Origin: JBGCEZ01 sp045106735
Lineage (GTDB): Bacteria; Planctomycetota; Phycisphaerae; Phycisphaerales; SM1A02
Length of the DNA: 61,593 bases
Reading direction: 5' to 3'
Assembly: GCA_045106735.1 (NCBI GenBank)
Contig: JBGCEZ010000072.1
Coordinates: forward strand, 1-61,593
The notes under the pieces are model-generated. The model was given only the letters and a program-made list of their open reading frames with translations, was not told the origin of the DNA and ran no database searches. The position numbers were made by a program, and so were the translations under genes. Positions 1-7,036 of the stretch are shown here, piece by piece (the first letter of the stretch is position 1; the number at the start of each line of letters is the position of its first letter).

Positions 1-4
1 GCTC

Positions 5-391
5 GTGCGCCGTCTCGGGTGCTTCGGCATCGTCTTCGGCGTGGTCGTCGGCATCGTTGTCGTGGGGCACATTCCGGTCTGGACGGAAGATGCCACGCGG
101 CGAGCCGAGCGGCAACGGGTGCTCGACCTGGTGTCCGTCGGCGATTCGACCGATCAAGCCGTCATCGCGCTCGTGAACGGCGGCTTCACCGCCGGCGTTT
201 TCAAGCCCTACTCGCCGACGGGAAGCGGCACGTACTTCGTGCAACACGTCACCGTCGGCGATGACACTCCGAACTTCTTTGAGAGCTTCGGCTACACCAT
301 CGGAGCGAGCTGGATGCCGTTCATCCACTCGGAACCGTCCACGATCATTCTTCAGAGTACGCCCGACGGCATCATTGAAGACATCCGGTAG
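5..391 (+). CDS. Hypothetical N-terminally anchored protein
   Basis: The product is 128 aa if it starts at the GTG at position 5. The start may lie further upstream, outside the window, so the 5' end is uncertain. Residues 4-22 form one hydrophobic helix (GCFGIVFGVVVGIVVV), read as a membrane anchor or uncleaved signal. A charged stretch follows (residues 30-41), then a roughly 85-residue soluble part rich in Gly, Thr and aromatic residues. I recognise no family or catalytic motif. The next gene begins 250 bp downstream on the same strand. Reading-frame integrity, amino-acid composition and the clear hydrophobic segment argue that it is real; no function is assigned. Confidence 0.6.
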   Translation: MRRLGCFGIVFGVVVGIVVVGHIPVWTEDATRRAERQRVLDLVSVGDSTDQAVIALVNGGFTAGVFKPYSPTGSGTYFVQHVTVGDDTPNFFESFGYTIGASWMPFIHSEPSTIILQSTPDGIIEDIR

Positions 392-644
392 CGCCGAACC
401 GCCGCGCCATCGAATGGAACCATGCGTCCGGACCGACCCGAGGGCAAGCGAGCTCGACCCCGGGCCACCGACCGTCCATCCGCCGACGTATTCTCGGACG
501 AAGCAGTCGTGCCGCCCCTCGCTGGGCCCATCGACAAGCTCGACGCCGCCCGCAGCCGATGGACATGGAAGCCGCCGGCCGCTCGGGCCGCCCGGCGATC
601 GCTCCGCCGTGCCCCGCACGCGCTCGTCCCCCGGCCATCCCCCC

Positions 645-1928
645 ATGATCACGCTCCCGCGCCCTGGCGACCTCCTCGCCCCCATCGCCGCGACCATCGC
701 CGGCGAACTTCGCTTCCAGCGCGGGCGCGATGTCACGGCCGAAAGCCTCGGGTGGTCGCCCGCGACCGAGCTCACCGGCCCCGACGTCGCGGCTGACTCC
801 CTCGAGTTGATCGCGCTCGTCGCCCACATCAATCAGGTCTTCCACCTCCACGAACACGGGCTGGACGACGAGCTACGAACCGCGCCCACGCTCGGGGCGT
901 GGGCCGAGATCGCAGCCGACGCCATGGCCCGGCCCGACGCGGCGATGACCTTCATGACCAGCGGCAGCACCGGGGCGCCGCAGGCCTGCCGCCACCGGGT
1001 GCGCGATCTGGCCACCGAAGTCGCGGCGTTCGCCGAGATGTTCGGTGACCGCCAGCGCGTGCTTCATGCCGTCGCCCCGCACCACATCTACGGATTTCTC
1101 TTTGGCGTGATGCTGCCGGCGGCCCTGGGCATCCCGCGCGAGGACGCGCGCGAGCGCACCGCGACCCACCTGCGGCGCTCGCTGCGGCCCGGCGATCTCG
1201 TGGTCAGCTTTCCACTCGGCTGGGACAACTTCAATGCCGCGGCCGGCGACCCGCCGCCGAACGTCGTTGGCACCACCAGTACCGCGCCCTGTCCGGCGGC
1301 CACGATTGACGTCGCGCGGCAGGCTGGCATCGAGTCCATCGTCGAGATCTACGGCGCGACGGAGACCGCTGGGATTGGCGTGCGCGGCGAGCCGGATGCG
1401 CCGTTCACCTTGCTGCCGCATTGGTCGCGCGACGATTCGGATGCGGTGGATGTCAGCTCCGAGCATGATGCAATCCATGGGAGCCAAGCAAGCAGTGCAC
1501 CCACCCAGCTTCGACGGCGCGGCGGCTCTCCCGTCATCCTGATGGACCGCATCGAATGGTCGACGGATCGCACCTTCCATGTGCGTGGCCGGCAAGACCG
1601 TGCCGTGCAGGTCGGCGGCGTGAATGTGCATCCCGACCGCGTGGCAAGCGCCCTGCGCGGCCACCCACTCGTGTTCGACTGCCAGGTGCGGCTCATGCGG
1701 CCCGACGAAGGCGTGCGGCTGAAGGCATTCGTGGTGCCGACGGCCGACGGCGCCGCGCGCCCCGACCTCACCGGCGAACTGGATCGGTGGTGCGGTGAAC
1801 ACCTGGATGCGCCGGCGCGGCCGCGGGCGATTCGCCTTGGCCCCGCGCTGCCCGTGGCCCCCAACGGCAAGGCCGTCGACTGGAACGTTGCTGTCGACGA
1901 CGACGACGACCATCGCCGCGTGGCGTAG
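645..1928 (+). CDS. Carrier-protein-like domain fused to a short AMP-dependent ligase
   Basis: The product is 427 aa from the ATG at 645; the frame stays open upstream to 261, but that part looks non-coding. Residues 20-95 resemble an acyl carrier protein: the DSLEL motif at 51-55 puts Ser52 where phosphopantetheine would attach. The ANL adenylation core follows directly: a phosphate-binding TSGSTG at 105-110 (the usual Lys of the following xPK is Gln113), a YGATE-type A5 motif near 240, a GRxDxxVxVGG-type hinge near 320, and a C-terminal PNGK with the expected catalytic Lys near 414. ANL enzymes normally have about 150 residues before TSGSTG; here the carrier-like domain takes that place. 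Likely role: adenylation of a carboxylic acid and transfer to a carrier or CoA, as in aryl-polyene AMP-ligases or acyl-CoA synthetases. The substrate is unknown, and no pathway genes are adjacent. Confidence 0.75.
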   Translation: MITLPRPGDLLAPIAATIAGELRFQRGRDVTAESLGWSPATELTGPDVAADSLELIALVAHINQVFHLHEHGLDDELRTAPTLGAWAEIAADAMARPDAAMTFMTSGSTGAPQACRHRVRDLATEVAAFAEMFGDRQRVLHAVAPHHIYGFLFGVMLPAALGIPREDARERTATHLRRSLRPGDLVVSFPLGWDNFNAAAGDPPPNVVGTTSTAPCPAATIDVARQAGIESIVEIYGATETAGIGVRGEPDAPFTLLPHWSRDDSDAVDVSSEHDAIHGSQASSAPTQLRRRGGSPVILMDRIEWSTDRTFHVRGRQDRAVQVGGVNVHPDRVASALRGHPLVFDCQVRLMRPDEGVRLKAFVVPTADGAARPDLTGELDRWCGEHLDAPARPRAIRLGPALPVAPNGKAVDWNVAVDDDDDHRRVA

Positions 1929-1966
1929 GACCGTCCGGCGCGTTCCGAAGCTTGCGCGTGGACCAA

Positions 1967-2002
1967 GAGGCGGTCGGCCGAGAGGCGGTCGGCCGAGAGG
2001 CT
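1967..2002. repeat. 15-bp tandem repeat, 2.4 copies
   Basis: Two perfect copies of GAGGCGGTCGGCCGA (1967-1981 and 1982-1996) are followed by a partial third. The array lies in the 168-bp gap between two convergent genes. No rho-independent terminator is visible in that gap. Confidence 0.85.
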
Positions 2003-2096
2003 GGGCGTTCGTGTCCTTGCCGCGGCTCGTACTTCATTCATCGGGCTTCGGGCTTCGGGCGGCCGTTGCCGTTTCGCCGGCCGGCCGCCCGTCGCG

Positions 2097-3641
2097 TCAG
2101 TCCCGCAGCCGCGGATTGAGCACGATGCGAAAATCCATCGTCAGGCGATCGTCGGCTCCGAGCTCAGACAGCTTCGCCCCGCGGGCCCGCCAGGCGTAGA
2201 GCCGGCTCTGCACCGCTTGATCGATCGTGGGATTGCCGGTCGCCCGCAGCAGCTCGACCGCCTCCGGCTTGCCGTCGCGTCGGAACGAGATCCGGGCGAC
2301 GGGGTTCGAACCGATGCCGGTCACGCGCTCGTGTACCAGCAGGTCGATGGCCCGCGGCGTGATCGTCACACCTTCACGGGCGATCGGACGCCCGTGGATG
2401 ATGCGATCCAGCGGCACATCCGTCCGGCTGGTCGCCGGCGACTCGCGGTCCGACGGCGTTCCGTCGCGCGGCCGGGCCTCCCCCGCTTCCGAGGCGGGCT
2501 CGGCGCCGTCGACCGATTGTTCGGCCTGCCCGTTCAATCCGCCGGGGGGCGTGACCGCCTGGTCACTCAACGACGGCCGCGGGTTCGCGGTGGGCGGAAC
2601 GTCTTCGCGCGGCGACTGCCGCGCGAGCATCGACAAGCTCTGCCGCAGCACCGGCGGCATGAACGCCCGGGGCTCAAGCTCGGACCGGCTCGGTGCGGCA
2701 GACTCGGCCGTGTCGTCCACCGCCGGTTCGGCGTCGGCGTCGGCCGGACGTTCGGAGGGCCGCACTTCACCGGGGCGATCCGATGGCCCGAACCGCGGCG
2801 CGGCGGCGGGAGCGTCAGCGGGCTCTGGGCTCCGCGAGTCGGGCGACTCGTCCGGCGCCGGGCGGGCGATGGGGACCGGAGCCTCGCGCGGTGAAACGGT
2901 TTCGTGCGGGTCGCGGGCCGGGGATGGATCCGCGGCGTCGGCAGCATCGACCTCGGCCGGCGTGGTGGCGGGTGACGGCTCGGGGCGCGAAGGAGCGTCG
3001 GGGGCCTGGCCGGTCGTCTCCGGCAGCCCATCGAGGGTCCCACCGGCGTCGGGCGCGGCTCGAGGCTCGGCGGGTTGGGCGTCGGCGGGGTTGGCGGCGG
3101 CGGGGTCGGCGGCGGCGGGGTCGGCGGCGGCGGGGTCGGCATCGGCGACGGGTGCCGGCTCGGCCGTGGCGTCGGCGGTCTCGGCTTCAGCCGGTTCCGC
3201 GCGAGCGGCGTCAGCCTGGGCAACCTCGGCTTCCGCTTCGTCGGCTTCCGCTGGTTCCGCTTCCGACGGAGCCGGCGGCGGCGAGCTCACGTCCCCTGCC
3301 TCCGGCGTGCCACCATTGCCGCGGGCCACGGCGGATGGCTGGTCGGCTTGGCTGGGCAACGCGAATGCGGCCTGCTCAAACTCGGCCCGCTGGGCCAGGT
3401 GTTCCTCGTACTCCTCGTAGCCCACCCACGTGATGGTGGACGCGGCGGAGCGGTCGACGCCGGGGGCGATCTCGCGGTCTTCGGCCTGCACCTCGGGCAC
3501 CGGCATCGCCGCGGCCACGGCGTCGGCCCCGGAACTGGAGCTGGCCAATACCCCGGCCATGGCCGGCCACAGCAGCAGGCCATGCACCAGAAGGCTCAGC
3601 AGGAGGCTGCCCCCCCAGCGAATCGCGGATCGAACGTCCAT
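2097..3641 (-). CDS. TonB-like energy-transducer protein with long Ala/Pro/acidic linker
   Basis: The product is 514 aa. The N-terminal helix (residues 9-31) contains Ser16 and His20, the SxxxH arrangement (and the same numbering) that E. coli TonB uses to couple with ExbB/ExbD. Residues 90-300 are an Ala/Pro/Glu/Asp-rich linker with direct repeats such as DPAAADPAAA, suited to span the periplasm. The last 95 residues look like a TonB C-terminal domain: a region around VARISFRRDGKPEAVELLRA, then a helix and a final strand with FRIVLN. TonB links the proton-motive force to outer-membrane transporters. No exbB, exbD or TonB-dependent receptor lies in the window, so the partners must be elsewhere. 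The family call rests on layout and the SxxxH motif; an unrelated TonB/TolA-like spanning protein is the main alternative. Confidence 0.7.
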   Translation of the reverse strand: MDVRSAIRWGGSLLLSLLVHGLLLWPAMAGVLASSSSGADAVAAAMPVPEVQAEDREIAPGVDRSAASTITWVGYEEYEEHLAQRAEFEQAAFALPSQADQPSAVARGNGGTPEAGDVSSPPPAPSEAEPAEADEAEAEVAQADAARAEPAEAETADATAEPAPVADADPAAADPAAADPAAANPADAQPAEPRAAPDAGGTLDGLPETTGQAPDAPSRPEPSPATTPAEVDAADAADPSPARDPHETVSPREAPVPIARPAPDESPDSRSPEPADAPAAAPRFGPSDRPGEVRPSERPADADAEPAVDDTAESAAPSRSELEPRAFMPPVLRQSLSMLARQSPREDVPPTANPRPSLSDQAVTPPGGLNGQAEQSVDGAEPASEAGEARPRDGTPSDRESPATSRTDVPLDRIIHGRPIAREGVTITPRAIDLLVHERVTGIGSNPVARISFRRDGKPEAVELLRATGNPTIDQAVQSRLYAWRARGAKLSELGADDRLTMDFRIVLNPRLRD

Positions 3642-3913
3642 GCCCCCATCGTATGCCGGCCCATCGCCGGCCCCACGATTGGTCCGCCCACCATCGCGCC
3701 AAGGCCACCCCGCGGAGCGCTTGGGCGCAGCCTCACCCGCGATCTTCTCGCCTCACGTGCCGTGGGTGACCCCGGCCCAGAACCCAGCCCAGAAACCCAG
3801 CCCAGCCCCCGGCACACAACTCGGCGGAACCCCGCGCCAGGCCCCCTCGCCAGGCTCCGCGCCAGATCGGTGAACCAGTTCGGTGAACCAGATCGCCACG
3901 CAGAACCCCCGCG

Positions 3914-4753
3914 TCAGAACCCGGCCGGCGACCGGAGCGTCACCGGGCGACCGTCCGACGGGTGGGCGAAGGTGAGCTCTTCGGCGTGCAACAACAACCG
4001 CGGGGCGGCGGCAAGTGCAGCCGGCGGGGCGTACAAGTCGTCGCCGAGGATCGGGTGGCCGATGGACTGAAGGTGCAGCCGGAGCTGGTGCGATCGGCCG
4101 GTGATGGGCCGCAATTCGACCCGCGTCGCGTCCGGCGATCGTTCCAGGACCGACCAATGCGTGATCGAGGGACGGCCTTGTTCGGGGTCGATCATCTGGA
4201 GCGGTGGATGGTCCATGTCCTTGCGGATTGCGGCGTCCACGGTCCCGGCGTCGGCTTCCATCACCCCGGCGACGACGGCCACGTAGCGCTTGAGCGTGCG
4301 ACGCTCCTGAAACTCGATGCTGAGATGCCGATGGGCTTCGGCGTCGCGGGCCATGACGATCACGCCGGAGGTGTCGCGGTCGAGCCGGTGGACGATGCGG
4401 CAGCCGGGCCAACCCTCCTGCGCCCGGCTCACCAGGCAGTCCGCCTTCTCCGGCCCGATCCCCGGGACCGACAACAGACCCGATGGCTTGTCGAAGGCCA
4501 CCACGCGATCGTCGACCAGCAGCGGCTCGGGCAACCCCGGCGGCGGCGGCGTCCGAGGCTCGGCCCCGGGACCGAATCGCGGGGCCCCGGGCGAAGCTGA
4601 CTCGGCCGAAGCTGACGCGTCCGATGCGGACGGCGGCGAGGCGGGCGGACCGGATGCATCGGATGGATCGGATGGATCGGATGCATCGGGCGGACCCGAC
4701 AGGCCCGACGCATCGGACGGGCCGGACGGGCCGGACGGGGGCGGGCACGACAT
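3914..4753 (-). CDS. RluA-family RNA pseudouridine synthase
   Basis: The product is 279 aa. Residues 1-60 are Ser/Asp/Pro low complexity, encoded by short DNA repeats (GGATGGATC-type near 4660-4690). The catalytic part follows: VDDRVVAFDKPSGLLSVPG, then HRLDRDTSG with the catalytic Asp (second D of the motif), the helix around ERRTLKRYVAVV, and a late TGRSHQLRLHL motif close to the family TGRTHQIRxH. It isomerises uridine to pseudouridine in 23S rRNA or tRNA; which site cannot be read from sequence. There is no S4 domain, so it is closer to RluA or to short RluA-like enzymes than to RluC/RluD. An AGGAG lies about 10 nt upstream of the chosen ATG, which supports this start despite the odd N-terminus. 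Confidence 0.88.
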   Translation of the reverse strand: MSCPPPSGPSGPSDASGLSGPPDASDPSDPSDASGPPASPPSASDASASAESASPGAPRFGPGAEPRTPPPPGLPEPLLVDDRVVAFDKPSGLLSVPGIGPEKADCLVSRAQEGWPGCRIVHRLDRDTSGVIVMARDAEAHRHLSIEFQERRTLKRYVAVVAGVMEADAGTVDAAIRKDMDHPPLQMIDPEQGRPSITHWSVLERSPDATRVELRPITGRSHQLRLHLQSIGHPILGDDLYAPPAALAAAPRLLLHAEELTFAHPSDGRPVTLRSPAGF

Positions 4754-4910
4754 GTAGCGGGACTCCTGGTCGCGTGCGAGCGATTCGGCGATCGCTCTTG
4801 CCGCGACACCCTACCGCGCGGGAACCAAGGCCCGGCCGGACGCGAACCATCGGACGCGGCGACGGTTACGATTGGTCGTCGCTCGCCACGTGTCACCCCT
4901 CGGACCCGCC

Positions 4911-5603
4911 ATGCCCCCCGCTCCCGGCCATTCCGCATTGCCCTCGTCCGCCCGCCCCCGCGGCGGTGGCGGCCGCACGGTCGCGCTGGTCGCCCTGACC
5001 ATCGCGACGACGCTCTTGCCGGCCTGCAAGCCGTACCGGATCGAGTACCACCGCCGGCCGGACTTCTACCGGGAGATGTCGAGCACGCCGCTGCAGGATG
5101 AAGTCACGCTCGACGACGGCACCACGCTCGTGTTTTCGTCCGACGGCAGTCGCCGCCGCGCCTCGCGCGGCACCGGCGACGCCGAGACCGTCGAGCTGCG
5201 ATCGACCAACGAAGATGGCGAGATCGTCCTCCGCAGCATGATGCCCGAACATGTCGTCGCCCACATCCTCACGTGCATCCGCCGCGAAGAGTACGACGTC
5301 CTCTGGGACCAACTGCTCAGCGAACGCACGCGGATGGCCTACGAAGATGAAGGCGGCGGCTACGAGGGCTTCCTCGATTTCATGTACGACAACGAGCAAG
5401 ACCTGGACCGCATGTTCACCCGCATGGGCATCAGCATGCGAACCACGGACTGCGTCACGCGCAACCTCGGCCAGGGTGTCTCGCGCATCCAGTTCCACCC
5501 GCGGGTGATCCAAAGCCGCGACGGAAGCCGCCTGTTCGGTCAGTTCGACGGCATCGACGTGATCCGCGAGGAATTCCAAGTCAAGCTGCTGCGGATCCAC
5601 TGA
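4911..5603 (+). CDS. Putative lipoprotein, unknown function
   Basis: The product is 230 aa from the ATG at 4911; an in-frame TTG lies 39 nt upstream at 4872. A Gly/Arg-rich n-region is followed by a hydrophobic segment (VALVALTIATTLLPAC) ending in a lipobox-like LPAC, so lipid attachment to that Cys is likely. The mature part (about 190 aa) is mixed, with many acidic and aromatic residues (YEDEGGGYEGFLDFMYDNEQDLDRMF). The C-terminal half looks like an alpha/beta sensor-like fold ending in strands (FGQFDGIDVIREEFQVKLLRI). I do not recognise the family. It converges with the dockerin-tailed gene across a 108-bp gap. Confidence 0.75.
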   Translation: MPPAPGHSALPSSARPRGGGGRTVALVALTIATTLLPACKPYRIEYHRRPDFYREMSSTPLQDEVTLDDGTTLVFSSDGSRRRASRGTGDAETVELRSTNEDGEIVLRSMMPEHVVAHILTCIRREEYDVLWDQLLSERTRMAYEDEGGGYEGFLDFMYDNEQDLDRMFTRMGISMRTTDCVTRNLGQGVSRIQFHPRVIQSRDGSRLFGQFDGIDVIREEFQVKLLRIH

Positions 5604-5711
5604 CCGCGATCGATCCCGATGGCCCGTGCCACTCCGCGCGGACCACGATCGATCAGCCGCACGTCAGGCCAAGACCGAGCATTTCCCCTGCTGCCGGCGG
5701 GCAAGCCGCGC

Positions 5712-6599
5712 TCACGCGCCGAATGCGGCCAGCACTGCGAGCAGATCTGAAAATCCAACGACGCCGTCGGCGTCCAAGTCCGCGAGCGCATTGCTGCTCC
5801 CAAACGCGGCCAGCACGATCAAGATGTCGGCGAAGTCGGTCACGCCATTGCGATCGAGATCGGTCGGGTTCGGGTCGACGGTGAGGGTGATCGTCGCGCT
5901 GGGCACCGCCACGTCGGGCGTCGGAAACCCGGGATCGACGGCGAGCAGCGCGTGGTCGAAGAACGAACCATCGGCGAGGGTGGCGGTCAGGATCTGATTC
6001 CGCGCCGTGAGCGTGATGGTTTCGCCCGGCGCGATGTCGATCGCTTCGCCGCCGAGGGCAAAAGAACGGCCCACAAGATTGATCTGGCTGCCGGCGAGCG
6101 CTCGGAACGAGGCGACCGTCCCCCCCTCGATGGTCACGGTGCCCGACGAAAATACGTCGGGGAATCCGGTGACGGTCCCGCCCGACACGGTGACGCTCGC
6201 CCCGTTGAACACGCCGAACGTCGCCAAGGTCCCGCCGGTGATCGTTCCGACCGAGGGGCCGAAGAACTGGAAGAACGGCCCGACGTTGCCGCCGCTCACG
6301 TTGACTTCATTATTCGAATTCGTGAAGCCGGTCGGGATCCCCGTCGCGCCCAGCGCGACGTTCCCGCCCATGATGTTCAGCGTCCCGTTGCTCAGGTCGA
6401 CGCCGAGGCCGATGGATCCGCCGTCGAAGACGTTGACGGTTGCACCGTTCGGCAGGTCAGTCCCCGACGCGATCACGTCGCCGGCTCCGACGTCGATGAC
6501 CGGCTGCGCCGCGGCGCCGGCGGTCAGCCCGAGGCTGATGACCGCGGTCAGAAATCCACTGATTCGGGCTCGGGACGTGCGCATCGGAGAGGCTCGCAT
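5712..6599 (-). CDS. Secreted protein with GC-type dockerin tail
   Basis: The product is 295 aa from the ATG at 6599 (a second in-frame ATG lies at 6584). A signal peptide with an Arg-rich n-region, the h-region FLTAVISLGLTAG and the cleavage-like AAAQP is clear. The mature protein has a run of Gly/Asn-rich strands (VNVFDGGSIG, LNIMGGNV, VNVSGGNVG, VTIEGGTV), the look of a right-handed beta-helix built from NGGT-type turns. The C-terminus has two dockerin-like calcium-loop repeats, DLDRNGVTDFADILIVLAAFG and DLDADGVVGFSDLLAVLAAFG. This pattern is common at the ends of secreted proteins in Phycisphaerae-like planctomycetes and is usually read as a sorting or attachment tail. A cell-surface or extracellular location is likely; no catalytic residues are seen. 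Confidence 0.85.
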   Translation of the reverse strand: MRASPMRTSRARISGFLTAVISLGLTAGAAAQPVIDVGAGDVIASGTDLPNGATVNVFDGGSIGLGVDLSNGTLNIMGGNVALGATGIPTGFTNSNNEVNVSGGNVGPFFQFFGPSVGTITGGTLATFGVFNGASVTVSGGTVTGFPDVFSSGTVTIEGGTVASFRALAGSQINLVGRSFALGGEAIDIAPGETITLTARNQILTATLADGSFFDHALLAVDPGFPTPDVAVPSATITLTVDPNPTDLDRNGVTDFADILIVLAAFGSSNALADLDADGVVGFSDLLAVLAAFGA

Positions 6600-7036
6600 C
6601 GTGACGGGGCACGGGATACCAGGGCCGGCGAGGCCGGTCTGGCAATTGGACGGTGAAGAGATGAACGGGGGACGCTGCCCATGCGAATCACGGGCCGCGG
6701 TTGAATATTCCCGGGCCGGAATGGAGAAGCGGTGCAGACCGCGGGCGCCGGGGCGGCGATCGGCCGCGCGGCTTCGTTCGTGCTGGCCTCGGGGGTTCGC
6801 CTTGGGGGTTCGCCTTGGGGCTGGCCTCGGGGGATGGCCTTGGGGAATGGCCTTGGGGGATGGCCTTAGGGGTTGGCCTTGAGGTGACGGCCTTCGGGGA
6901 CGGACTCCAGGGACGGACTCCGGAGACAGACTCTGGGGACAGCTTCCAGGGGACGGCTTCGGCGAACCGGCCGCATCTGACGGCCCGTTCGCCACGGCTC
7001 GCGCTGGTCCGACCGGGCGTGCCGGCCCCGACGCGA
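6600..7036. other. 437-bp gap between dockerin gene and giant gene
   Basis: No supportable gene. The part nearer the giant gene is filled by the imperfect tandem array at 6779-6960. The stretch at 6600-6780 is the upstream region of the dockerin gene on the minus strand. No clear sigma-70 hexamers or T-tailed hairpin were found. Confidence 0.6.
6779..6960. repeat. Degenerate 12-14-bp G-rich tandem repeat
   Basis: Seven or more imperfect units of the form GGGG(G)xxxGCCTT (for example GGGGTTCGCCTT and GGGGATGGCCTT) run from 6779 to about 6880. They grade into GGGGACGGACTCC-type units up to 6960. The G4 tracts recur every 12-14 bp, so the plus strand could form G-quadruplexes. It is not part of either flanking gene. 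Confidence 0.8.

Noticed and set aside
261..644. N-terminal extension of the AMP-ligase gene to position 261
   Set aside because: The extra residues are Pro/Arg/Ser-rich and non-homologous and overlap the end of the preceding gene. The ATG at 645 starts right before the recognisable domain.
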